From NCBI RefSeq assembly GCF_000761215.1, contig NZ_CP009438.1, positions 3,608,501 through 3,672,500 on the forward strand: 64,000 nucleotides of DNA, read 5' to 3'. Every line of letters starts with the position of its first letter. Within the stretch, counting starts at the first letter, position 1. The translations under genes were made by a program, and so were the position numbers. Shown in pieces: positions 1 to 6,794 of the stretch. This stretch comes from Streptomyces glaucescens (GTDB lineage: Bacteria > Actinomycetota > Actinomycetes > Streptomycetales > Streptomycetaceae). The notes under the pieces were generated by a model that saw only the letters and a list, made by a program, of their open reading frames with translations, searched no databases and had not been told where the DNA came from.

Positions 1-71
1 GCACGGCCCATGGGACCCAGTCCGAGGACGGTCACGGAAGCGGAGGCGGGGTCGAAGACGTTCGTAGACAT
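1..71 (-). CDS. NAD(P)-dependent oxidoreductase, N-terminal fragment
   Basis: Only the first 23 or so codons lie in the window; the gene runs off the left edge. From ATG at 71 the frame reaches VTVLGLGPMGR, the first beta strand and glycine-rich loop (GxGxxG) of a Rossmann NAD(P)-binding domain of the 6-phosphogluconate or 3-hydroxyisobutyrate dehydrogenase and imine-reductase superfamily. An AGGAG ribosome-binding site lies 7 nt before the start. The gene is divergent from an HxlR regulator 57 bp away, a common arrangement in which the regulator controls the oxidoreductase. The exact substrate cannot be told from this fragment. Confidence 0.7.
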   Translation of the reverse strand, partial: MSTNVFDPASASVTVLGLGPMGR

Positions 72-128
72 GGGGAAGCTCCTGCTGTTCTCGAGAATGA
101 CGGACGAACCGGAAGAAATGGGACGACG

Positions 129-479
129 ATGACGCGCAGCCGGGCCCGGGACGTGAATGTCTGCGGGGTGACCGCCGCGATCTCGGTGATCGACGGCAAG
201 TGGAAGACGGCGCTGCTGTGGCTGCTGGAGTCGGGGCCGCACCGCCCGGCCGAGCTGCGCCGCAAGCTGCCGGGCCTCAGCGAGAAGGTGCTGACTCAGG
301 CCCTGCGCGAGATGGAGGAGGACGGCCTCGTGCACCGGGAGGTGTTCGCCGTCCTGCCGCCGAAGACGGTGTACACGCTCACCGGCTTCGGCCGTGAACT
401 GTCCGAGGCCCTCGCTCCTCTCTCCGACTGGGGACACCGCCGCCTGGAACGCCTCGCGGCGCCCGTGGTGGCCTCCTGA
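129..479 (+). CDS. HxlR-family winged-helix transcriptional regulator
   Basis: A 116-residue protein of the usual HxlR (MarR-like) size. The core matches the family: a cysteine near the start (VNVCGVTAAI), then ISVIDGKWKTALLWLL, the recognition region PGLSEKVLTQALREMEEDGLV, and a wing ending YTLTGFG. HxlR proteins often sense electrophiles or redox stress through an N-terminal cysteine; Cys12 could play this part, but that is inference. It is divergent from the oxidoreductase at the window edge, with the perfect palindrome TTCTCGAGAA (88-97) between the two starts as a possible operator. Alternative frames in this stretch do not look coding. Confidence 0.88.
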   Translation: MTRSRARDVNVCGVTAAISVIDGKWKTALLWLLESGPHRPAELRRKLPGLSEKVLTQALREMEEDGLVHREVFAVLPPKTVYTLTGFGRELSEALAPLSDWGHRRLERLAAPVVAS

Positions 480-522
480 CCACCCGCGACCAGCCTCCTA
501 CGGGCACCGGACGGTGCCAAGT

Positions 523-540
523 ACCCACTTTTTTGTGGGT
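523..540. promoter_or_regulatory. T-loop hairpin or palindromic operator downstream of HxlR gene
   Basis: Arms ACCCAC (523-528) and GTGGGT (535-540) flank TTTTTT. It is the most AT-rich point of the region and lies 43 bp after the HxlR stop and 64 bp before the next start. It could be a small terminator or an HxlR-type operator (these are often palindromes around a T-rich centre). The sequence alone does not decide. Confidence 0.4.
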
Positions 541-603
541 GTTCGGCCCGCCCGGCGCCCCGCGGCATGCGGTGCCACGCCGGAAACGGAGGAGGCGAGC
601 GCC

Positions 604-1098
604 ATGTCAGCGATGTCCGGGCCGGCGGACGGCGGCATCGGGTTCACGCCGGACCCGGCCGACGACCCGGACGGCCACGACGTCCCCCACCACGACGCCG
701 GCACCCGGATCAGCTTCGAGCCGGCCGACGTCGGTGACGCCGGCGGCGACGGCCGGGTCACCGCCGAGTGCGACGGGAACGCCGTCGGCCCCGAGTGGAC
801 CCCGGGCCACCTCGATCCCCGGGACCCGGACACCGGCCATGTCGGCCTGGGCCGGCCCGGCACGGGCTCGCACGAGGTCCTGATCTACGTCGACCCCGGT
901 TCGGGCAGCCGCGGCCACGCGACGGCCCGGTTCGGCGCCGACTGGGCCCGCCGGGCACGCCCGGCCTCACCAGGTGTGCCCCAGCGGGGCACATGTGCGG
1001 GCTCTCGTGGACGTACGGCCGTGTGCAGGTCCCCCGCGTGTGCCGCACGACCGCGCCGTGCGACACACTGTTGCAAGCAGGTTGCTTGCAATTGTTAG
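604..1098 (+). CDS. hypothetical Asp/Gly-rich protein
   Basis: I do not recognise this gene. ATG 604 is preceded by a strong GGAGGAGG site at 588-595 with 8 nt spacing, which decides the start over an upstream in-frame ATG. The open frame gives 164 residues, rich in Asp, Gly and Pro, with no signal peptide or membrane segment. Third-position GC is very high up to about position 960 and then decays; the last 40 codons run through the palindrome in front of the next regulator and are rich in Cys and Arg. The true C-terminus may therefore end earlier in another frame, or the gene may carry a frameshift near 960. Confidence 0.45.
   Translation: MSAMSGPADGGIGFTPDPADDPDGHDVPHHDAGTRISFEPADVGDAGGDGRVTAECDGNAVGPEWTPGHLDPRDPDTGHVGLGRPGTGSHEVLIYVDPGSGSRGHATARFGADWARRARPASPGVPQRGTCAGSRGRTAVCRSPACAARPRRATHCCKQVACNC
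1071..1091. promoter_or_regulatory. perfect palindrome, probable operator of the XRE regulator
   Basis: Nine-base arms TTGCAAGCA and TGCTTGCAA are separated by GGT, a 21-bp perfect dyad 30 bp before the XRE start at 1122. Size and position fit an autoregulatory operator for a dimeric helix-turn-helix protein. No functional evidence is available here. Confidence 0.6.
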
Positions 1099-1121
1099 CG
1101 CGAGTGGGGCATGGTGGACAT

Positions 1122-1538
1122 ATGGCATCGCTCAACGTCGGAAGTCTCGGGGAGTACCTGCGGGAGCAGCGGCGCAGCGCGCAGCTTTCGCTGCGGCAGC
1201 TCGCCGAGGCGGCCGGGGTGTCCAACCCGTACCTGAGCCAGATCGAGCGCGGACTGCGCAAGCCGAGCGCGGAGGTGCTCCAGCAGGTCGCCAAGGCGCT
1301 GCGGATCTCCGCGGAGACGCTGTACGTGCGCGCCGGGATCCTGGACGCCGAGCGGGACCGCGACGAGGTCGAGACCCGGGCGGTCATCCTCGCCGATCCC
1401 ACTCTGAACGAGCGGCAGAAGCAGGTGCTGCTCCAGGTGTACGACTCGTTCCGCAAGGAGAACGGGCACGGGGAGACGCACGGGGAGAGCACCCCGGACG
1501 ACACGGGCGATGCCGGTCCGCAGCAGACGGCCGGATGA
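1122..1538 (+). CDS. XRE-family helix-turn-helix transcriptional regulator
   Basis: A 138-residue protein with a classical XRE domain at residues about 9-65: LGEYLREQRRSAQLSLRQLA, then a turn and recognition helix containing NPYLSQIERGLRKPS. The C-terminal half is charged and ends in a disordered acidic and polar tail. Start chosen at ATG 1122, because the helix-turn-helix domain begins just after it and upstream extension runs into the palindrome at 1071-1091. The next gene, a HBHA-like protein, follows by 86 bp in the same direction; the pair is a familiar Streptomyces arrangement. Target genes are unknown, and autoregulation through the palindrome is inferred. Confidence 0.85.
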   Translation: MASLNVGSLGEYLREQRRSAQLSLRQLAEAAGVSNPYLSQIERGLRKPSAEVLQQVAKALRISAETLYVRAGILDAERDRDEVETRAVILADPTLNERQKQVLLQVYDSFRKENGHGETHGESTPDDTGDAGPQQTAG

Positions 1539-1624
1539 CCGGACCAGGGAAAGACCGGCCGGCGGCCACGGACCGCCCACCCTCAGCCGAAAGCGATCGA
1601 CATCGATCCGGGAGGACCCTCACC

Positions 1625-2257
1625 ATGGCCATCACCGACGACCTGCGCAAGACCCTCAGCGACCCGACCCCGCTCTACTTCGCCGCCGGTACCGCCGACC
1701 TGGCCCTCCAGCAGGCCCGGAAGGTCCCCGGCCTGGTCGAGCAGCTGCGCGCGGAGGCTCCGGCCCGCATCGAGGCGGTCCGCAACACCGACCCGAAGGC
1801 CGTCCAGGAGAAGGCCGCCGCCCGGGTCAAGGAGACGCAGGAGACCCTCCAGTCCAAGGTCACCGGGCTGTTCGGGGCGCTCGACGCCGATGTGCGGAAG
1901 ATCGACCTGAAGAAGATCGGTGAGACCGCCCAGGACTTCGCCCTGCGCGGTGTCGGCGTCGCCGCCGAGTACGCCATCAAGGCCCGGGAGACCTACGAGA
2001 AGGTCGCCGAGCACGGTGAGCACGCCGTGCGGACCTGGCGCGGCGAGGCCGCCGAGACCATCGAGGACCTGGCCGTGGCGGTCGAGCCGGAGCCCGCGCC
2101 GAAGCCGGAGCCTGAGCCGGAACCGGAGTCCGCGACGAAGCCGGAGCCGGTCTCGGTCGAGGACGAGCCGGCCGAGGCGCCGGCGGCGGAGAAGCCGGCG
2201 AGGAAGGCCCCGGCCCGCAAGCCGGCCGCCAAGAAGCCGACGCCGTCCGCCCAGTGA
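1625..2257 (+). CDS. heparin-binding hemagglutinin (HBHA)-like protein
   Basis: A 210-residue protein starting at ATG 1625 behind GGGAGGA. Residues 1-150 are long amphipathic helices rich in Ala, Glu, Lys and Arg that look coiled-coil. The C-terminus is an E-P repeat (EPEPEPE) followed by a basic Lys/Ala/Pro tail (KPARKAPARKPAAKKP), the same lay-out as mycobacterial HBHA, where the lysine-rich tail binds polyanions. There is no signal peptide, so a surface location is not shown. In Streptomyces the role is unknown; membrane-curvature or nucleic-acid binding are possible. A terminator hairpin follows. Confidence 0.75.
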   Translation: MAITDDLRKTLSDPTPLYFAAGTADLALQQARKVPGLVEQLRAEAPARIEAVRNTDPKAVQEKAAARVKETQETLQSKVTGLFGALDADVRKIDLKKIGETAQDFALRGVGVAAEYAIKARETYEKVAEHGEHAVRTWRGEAAETIEDLAVAVEPEPAPKPEPEPEPESATKPEPVSVEDEPAEAPAAEKPARKAPARKPAAKKPTPSAQ

Positions 2258-2270
2258 CGGCCGCACGGAG

Positions 2271-2304
2271 AACGGCCGGGCACTCGGGGGGTGCCCGGGC
2301 CGTT
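2271..2304 (+). terminator. GC-rich hairpin terminator after HBHA-like gene
   Basis: Arms ACGGCCGGGCAC (2272-2283) and GTGCCCGGGCCGT (2291-2303) pair with one bulged base and a 7-nt loop, 14 nt after the stop codon. No T-run follows, as is usual in Streptomyces. Confidence 0.6.
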
Positions 2305-2344
2305 GTCCGGGTAGCCGGAAGCCTGTTGCGGGTACGGTGACCGC

Positions 2345-2383
2345 GTGATGACGAGCCGAGTCGGGTGGTGGACGTTGTGCTGA
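2345..2383 (+). CDS. possible leaderless 12-residue upstream peptide
   Basis: A -10-like TACGGT (2333-2338) stands 6 nt before GTG 2345, the geometry of leaderless transcripts. The frame encodes 12 residues (MMTSRVGWWTLC) and its TGA overlaps the ATG of the DUF2516 gene as TGATG. If translated it would couple to that gene. The frame is short enough to be chance, so this is a candidate only. Confidence 0.35.
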   Translation: MMTSRVGWWTLC

Positions 2384-2715
2384 TGCAGGGTTTCGCTGGG
2401 TTCCTGTGGCTGCTGAACCTGGCCCTGATCCTTTTCAGCGGCTTCGCGCTGATCGACGCCGCCACGCGCCGCGAGGACGCCTATCGCGCGGCGGACAAGC
2501 AGACGAAGCCGTTCTGGCTGATCATCCTGGGTCTGGCCTTCGTGGTCAGCCTGATCTTCGGCATCCTGTCGTTCCTGCCGATCCTCGGCCTGATCGCGAC
2601 GATCGTGTACATGGTCGACGTCCGCCCGGCACTGCGCGGCCTGCCCGGCGGTGGCCGCCCCCGGCGCGGCTCCAGCAGCGACGGTCCGTACGGGCCGTAC
2701 AACGGCGGCCGCTGA
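2383..2715 (+). CDS. DUF2516 family membrane protein
   Basis: A 110-residue integral membrane protein. Two hydrophobic stretches are plain: FLWLLNLALILFSGFALID near the start, and FWLIILGLAFVVSLIFGIL running into FLPILGLIATIVYMVDV. The loop AATRREDAYRAADKQTKPFW is typical of DUF2516. The tail is Gly/Arg/Tyr-rich. I place the start at ATG 2383, where a short upstream frame ends (TGATG); GTG 2365, six codons earlier, is an alternative in-frame start. Function is unknown. It follows the HBHA-like gene in a conserved order. Confidence 0.85.
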   Translation: MQGFAGFLWLLNLALILFSGFALIDAATRREDAYRAADKQTKPFWLIILGLAFVVSLIFGILSFLPILGLIATIVYMVDVRPALRGLPGGGRPRRGSSSDGPYGPYNGGR

Positions 2716-2781
2716 CGCCGTCCCACCGCGGCCGCCGGCTCCGGCCCACGGAGGCGGGCCGCCGCGGGGCGGGAACGCCCG

Positions 2782-2806
2782 GCGGACGCCTCCCGGGGGC
2801 GTCCGC
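2782..2806. terminator. bidirectional hairpin between convergent genes
   Basis: Perfect nine-base arms GCGGACGCC (2782-2790) and GGCGTCCGC (2798-2806) with a seven-base loop lie between the DUF2516 gene and the convergent helicase gene, touching the helicase stop codon. Confidence 0.65.
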
Positions 2807-4848
2807 TAGAACGGCAAGGGCCTCGTGTGCACCACCGTCAGTGCCGACACCGCCCGGGTCAGCACCACGTACAGCCGGTGCAGGCCCCGTTGCTCCGCCT
2901 CCGCGATCGCGGCCGGCTCGACGGCCACGACGTGGTCGTACTCCAGGCCCTTGACCTGGCTCGCGGGCAGCACCGCGACCCGGGCGTGCGCGGCCGGCGC
3001 GTCCGTCGTGCGGAGGCCGGCGGCGGCCAGGGTGCGGCGCAGCCGGGGCACGTCCGCGTCGGCCGCGACGACCCCGACGGACCCCTCGCCGGCGAGGGCG
3101 TCCCGGACCGCCGTCACGACCGCGGCGGGCACGTCGTCCGTCTCGCGCACCACCAGCTCGCCGTCCCGGCGCAGCGAGCGGGGCTCGGGAACGGCGACGT
3201 CGAGGCGCCGCAGGACCCGGTTGGCGAGCCCGAGGACGGCCGCGGGGACGCGGAAGCCGGTGGTCAGCGGGATGACGGCGGCGTCCGGCTTGCCGAGGTG
3301 GCGCAGGAGCGCGGACCAGTCCCGGGCGGCCCACGCCGTCGTGCCCTGGGCCAGGTCGCCGAGCACGGTCAGGGAGCCGTGGACCGAGCGGCGGGCGATG
3401 GCACGGCACTCCATCGGGGAGAGGTCCTGCGCCTCGTCGACGACGACATGGCCGTACCCCGCGGGGTGTTCGATCAGCCCGGCGACCTCGTCGAGGAGCA
3501 CCAGGTCGGCGGCCGACCAGCGGGCGGACTTCCAGGAGCGCGGCGGGCGCGGCCACAGCAGGGCCTCGCGCTCGCCGGCGTCCAGCAGCCCGGCGGCGGC
3601 CCGTTCGAGGGCGGCCGGGTCGGCGAGCAGCCCGGCGACGACCTCCTCGGGCCGCACCCGCGGCCACACGGCGTCCAGCCACGCGACGAGCGGGCGGGCG
3701 CGCTCGATCCGCCGCACCCAGGCGCTGGTGCGGGGCCCGCCCCGGCGCTCGGCCTGCGCGCGCAGCGCGGCCACCACGCGCGCGCGGACCCGCTCCCGCC
3801 CGACCGCGTACGGCGTCCGCTCGTCCCGTACGCCGGCCACGATCGCCCGCAGATCCTCCGCGGCGACGCGCCAGCGGTAGGAGCCGTCCGGCACGGCGAG
3901 GGCGCCGGCGCCGGCGTCGGGGCGCACGCGCGCGTACAGCGCCCGGCGCAGCACCTCGGCCGTCCGGGCGTCGTGCTTGACGACGGCGGTCCGCTCGTCG
4001 TCGGTGCCGGTGACCGGGTGCCGGGCGATCTCGTCCCGGACCGTGGACTGCCGTACGCCGGTCTCGCCGAGCGCGGGCAGCACCTCGGCGATGTAGTCGA
4101 GGAAGGCGCGGCTGGGCCCGAGGATCAGCAGTCCGCCGCGCCGGATGCGCTGCGGATGGGTGTAGAGCAGATAGGCGGCGCGGTGCAGGCCGACGGCGGT
4201 CTTGCCGGTGCCGGGGGCGCCCTGGACGCACACCGAGGCGGTGAGGGCGGCGCGCACGAGGTCGTCCTGCTCGGGCTGGATGGTGGCCGCGATGTCCCGC
4301 ATCGGGCCGACTCGGGGACGCTCGATCTCCCGGGTGACGATCTCGCTCGGCCGGCTCTCGCCGCGGGCCAGGTGCTCGTCCTCCAGGCCGGTGAGGTCGG
4401 CGCTCGCGCCGCGGCTGCCGGGGGCCCAGCCGAAGCGGCGGCGGACCGCGACGCCCCGCGGGTCCCGGGGGCCCGCCTGGTAGAAGGCGCGGGCGACGGG
4501 GGCGCGCCAGTCGACGACGAGCGGCGGGGCGGTGGGGTGCTCGGTGACCCGCAGCCGGCCGATGTGCAGCGGGCCGTGCGGGCCGCCGTGGGCCTCCGGT
4601 GCGGCCGGGTCGAAGTCGAGCCGGCCGAAGAACAGCGGGCCTTCGGGCAGTTCGCGCAGTTCCTTGGCCTGGCTGCGCAGCCGGCGGCCGAGGACTTCGG
4701 CGTCGGCGCCGGAGGCGGAGACGTCCGCACCGGCGTGTACCTGTTCCCGGGCGCCCTCGACCATGGCGGCGAGGGCGGAGCGGCAGCGGTCGTGGTGGGC
4801 GCGTTCGAGGCGGAGGGCGCGCTGGAGCGCGGGGTCGGGTGACGTCAT
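2806..4848 (-). CDS. HelD-like SF1 ATPase (RNA polymerase recycling factor family)
   Basis: A 680-residue UvrD/Rep-like protein. An N-terminal charged helical region contains FFGRLDF and DWRAPVARAFY, typical of HelD proteins, whose arms enter RNA polymerase. Superfamily 1 motifs follow: Walker A GAPGTGKTAVGLHRAAYLL, motif II VVDEAQDLSPMECR, motif III VLGDLAQGT, motif IV TTGFRVPAAV, motif V ASQVKGLEYDHVV and motif VI LYVVLTRAVSALTV. HelD proteins release stalled RNA polymerase, and the HelR subgroup of Streptomyces confers rifamycin tolerance. Which subgroup this is I cannot tell; I saw no recognisable rifamycin-associated element upstream. The start ATG 4848 is leaderless-like (TACGCT, then 7 nt). 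A TetR gene lies 48 bp upstream in the same direction. Confidence 0.85.
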   Translation of the reverse strand: MTSPDPALQRALRLERAHHDRCRSALAAMVEGAREQVHAGADVSASGADAEVLGRRLRSQAKELRELPEGPLFFGRLDFDPAAPEAHGGPHGPLHIGRLRVTEHPTAPPLVVDWRAPVARAFYQAGPRDPRGVAVRRRFGWAPGSRGASADLTGLEDEHLARGESRPSEIVTREIERPRVGPMRDIAATIQPEQDDLVRAALTASVCVQGAPGTGKTAVGLHRAAYLLYTHPQRIRRGGLLILGPSRAFLDYIAEVLPALGETGVRQSTVRDEIARHPVTGTDDERTAVVKHDARTAEVLRRALYARVRPDAGAGALAVPDGSYRWRVAAEDLRAIVAGVRDERTPYAVGRERVRARVVAALRAQAERRGGPRTSAWVRRIERARPLVAWLDAVWPRVRPEEVVAGLLADPAALERAAAGLLDAGEREALLWPRPPRSWKSARWSAADLVLLDEVAGLIEHPAGYGHVVVDEAQDLSPMECRAIARRSVHGSLTVLGDLAQGTTAWAARDWSALLRHLGKPDAAVIPLTTGFRVPAAVLGLANRVLRRLDVAVPEPRSLRRDGELVVRETDDVPAAVVTAVRDALAGEGSVGVVAADADVPRLRRTLAAAGLRTTDAPAAHARVAVLPASQVKGLEYDHVVAVEPAAIAEAEQRGLHRLYVVLTRAVSALTVVHTRPLPF

Positions 4849-4896
4849 TCCATCGAGCGTAACGGAAAACGTGACCGGGTAACGTTTTTTACTCAG

Positions 4897-5511
4897 TCAC
4901 CTCCCGGCGTACCGGGGCAGCCCCGCGGCCAGCAGGCCGAAGGCGCGCTCGGCCGCCGCCACCGCCTCCGGCCGTACGTCCGCCGCGCGCTCCCCCGCCG
5001 CGATCCGCCGCCAGTTCTCCTGCGCCAGGATCCGCTGCACCGCGACGATCTGCCCCGCCGCCAGCCGGGCCTCCAGATCACCGCCCAGCGCGCCGGCGAG
5101 CGCCGCCTCCGAACGCTCCAGGTGCCCGTGCAGCCGGGCGACCAGGGCCGGAGTGCCGTAGAGCAGGGTGTGGAAGGCCAGCACCCCGGGATCGTCGCTG
5201 AGCCCGGTGACGGGGTCGTACCGCTCCAGGCCCGCCAGGAACGCCCGGCGCAGCGCGGTCAGCGGGGCGGCGTCCGAGGCCGCGACCACCCGGGCCGCCT
5301 CGCCCTCGTGGTCCGCGATCCGGTGCAGGACCAGATCCTCCTTGGCCGGGAAGTACCGGAACAGCGTCGGCTTGGAGATCTCCGCCGCGGCCGCCACCTC
5401 GGCGACGGACACCGCGTCGAAGCCCTTCTCCAGGAACAGTCCGATCGCGAGGTCCGACACCACCTGGTACATCCGCTGCCGCTTGCGCTCCCGCAGCCCG
5501 ATCTCAGCCAT
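4897..5511 (-). CDS. TetR-family transcriptional regulator
   Basis: A 204-residue protein with the TetR DNA-binding domain at residues about 8-55: RKRQRMYQVVSDLAIGLF, then EKGFDAVSVAEVAAAAEISK and PTLFRYFPAKEDLV. The remainder is the helical ligand domain. ATG 5511 sits 6 nt after TAGGCT, so the mRNA is probably leaderless. It is divergent from a zinc-binding dehydrogenase-family gene 109 bp away and is the likely regulator of it; the same-strand helicase downstream may be co-transcribed. The ligand is unknown. Confidence 0.88.
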   Translation of the reverse strand: MAEIGLRERKRQRMYQVVSDLAIGLFLEKGFDAVSVAEVAAAAEISKPTLFRYFPAKEDLVLHRIADHEGEAARVVAASDAAPLTALRRAFLAGLERYDPVTGLSDDPGVLAFHTLLYGTPALVARLHGHLERSEAALAGALGGDLEARLAAGQIVAVQRILAQENWRRIAAGERAADVRPEAVAAAERAFGLLAAGLPRYAGR

Positions 5512-5544
5512 GGCACGAGCCTACGGTCGTCCCGCCCCCGCTCC

Positions 5545-5575
5545 TTGACCTCGACTGCGCTCGAGGTCGAAGACT
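5545..5575 (+). promoter_or_regulatory. MerR/SoxR-type promoter-operator of the quinone reductase gene
   Basis: A -35 TTGACC (5545-5550) and -10 AAGACT (5570-5575) are separated by a long 19-bp spacer that contains the dyad GACCTCGA (5547-5554) and TCGAGGTC (5561-5568). Overlong spacers carrying a dyad are the hallmark of MerR-family activated promoters, and the layout follows the soxS promoter closely. No MerR gene is near; the adjacent TetR regulator could instead use the dyad. Confidence 0.55.
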
Positions 5576-5620
5576 GCCGGGGAACGGTGATCCGACAGGT
5601 CGACGTCGAAGGGGTGAGCC

Positions 5621-6589
5621 ATGCTCACGGCGCAGGTGAAGGAGTTCGGCGGTCCCGAGGTACTGGTGCCGGTGACGGTGCCCGACCCCGAGCCCGGGCC
5701 CGGCGAGGTGCTGATCGAGGTGTCCCACGCCGACACCATCTTCCTGGAGACCCAGCTCCGGGCGGGCTGGGGCGGCGAGTACTTCACGGTCACCCCGCCG
5801 TACGTGCCCGGCGGCGGGGTCGCCGGGACCGTGCGGGCGATCGGCGCGGGGACCGGGGCGCGGTGGCTGGGGCGCCGGGTCGCCGCCTTCGTCGACGGCA
5901 GCTACGCCGAACGCGCACTCGCTCCGGCCGACGCCCTCACCCCCGTACCCGAGGGCCTGGACCTGCCCGCGGCGGCGGCCCTCGTCCACGACGGGGTGAC
6001 CGCGATGGGCCTGCTGGAGCGCATCGCCCTCACGGCCGGCGACCGGGTGCTGATCCTCGGCGCGTCCGGCGGCATGGGCACCCTGCTCGTCCAGCTGGCC
6101 CACGCCCGCGGGGCCCGGGTGGTCGCGGCGGCCCGGGGGGATCGGAAGCGGGCGCTGGTACGGCGGCTGGGCGCCGACGAGACGGTGGACGTCACCACTG
6201 CCGACTGGCCGGAGCAGGCCCGGGCCGCGCTCGGCGGCGCCGCCGACGTCGTCCTCGACGGAGTGGGCGGCCCGCTCGGCGCCGCCGCCCTCCCGCTCAC
6301 CGCTCCCGGCGGGCGCTTCTCCGCCCACGGCGCCCCCACCGGCGCCTTCGCCGACCTGGACCGTGCGGACGCGACCCGGCGCGGCGTCACCCTGTACGGC
6401 ATCGCCGACGCGCAGTACACGGCCGACGAGGTTGTGCGGCTGCGCACCGCCGCCTTCGCCGCGGCGGCCGCCGGACGGCTCACCCCGGTGATCGGGCAGC
6501 GCGTGCCGCTGGCGGAGGCCGCCCGGGCCCACCGGCTGATCGAGGGCCGGGAGGTGGTGGGGAAGGTGGTGCTGGAGGCCGCGCGGTGA
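5621..6589 (+). CDS. zinc-binding dehydrogenase family / NADPH:quinone reductase-like oxidoreductase
   Basis: A 322-residue medium-chain dehydrogenase/reductase. The N-terminal GroES-like domain has VKEFGGPEVLVPVTVPDPEPG and PGGGVAGTVRAIG. The nucleotide-binding domain has the loop ILGASGGMGTLLVQLA (residues about 145-160) and VVLDGVGGPLG. The catalytic-zinc cysteines are absent, as in quinone oxidoreductases that reduce quinones or enones with NADPH. ATG 5621 follows a weak GGGG-rich site. It is divergent from a TetR gene, and the MerR-type promoter at 5545-5575 suggests redox- or drug-inducible expression. Its stop codon lies inside the first copy of a 73-bp tandem repeat. Confidence 0.85.
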   Translation: MLTAQVKEFGGPEVLVPVTVPDPEPGPGEVLIEVSHADTIFLETQLRAGWGGEYFTVTPPYVPGGGVAGTVRAIGAGTGARWLGRRVAAFVDGSYAERALAPADALTPVPEGLDLPAAAALVHDGVTAMGLLERIALTAGDRVLILGASGGMGTLLVQLAHARGARVVAAARGDRKRALVRRLGADETVDVTTADWPEQARAALGGAADVVLDGVGGPLGAAALPLTAPGGRFSAHGAPTGAFADLDRADATRRGVTLYGIADAQYTADEVVRLRTAAFAAAAAGRLTPVIGQRVPLAEAARAHRLIEGREVVGKVVLEAAR

Positions 6590-6729
6590 CGGCGGTGCCG
6601 CGGCCGGGACCACGGCGGGCGGCCGGCCGGGCCTGCCGCCGCAGGGGAGCCGGGGCAGGTGACGGCGGTGCCGCGGCCGGGACCACGGCGGGCGGCCGGC
6701 CGGGCCTGCCGCCGCAGGGGAGCCGGGGC
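6585..6729. repeat. tandem duplication, 2 x 72 bp (period 73)
   Basis: Positions 6585-6656 and 6658-6729 are identical over 72 bases, with one base between. The unit begins with GGTGACGGCGG and ends AGCCGGGGC, and it includes the TGA stop (6587-6589) of the quinone reductase gene. It fills most of the gap to the convergent acetyltransferase gene and contains several CCGG-rich dyads that could fold as terminators. Confidence 0.95.
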
Positions 6730-6794
6730 CCGGCCGGCCGGCACCGGCGCACCGGCGCGCCGATGCCTGCCGGGCCGGCGGGCCGGCGGGAGGC

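Noticed and set aside
2827..4842. A 671-codon plus-strand frame across the HelD-like gene
   Set aside because: The minus-strand frame has all superfamily 1 motifs; the plus frame has none.
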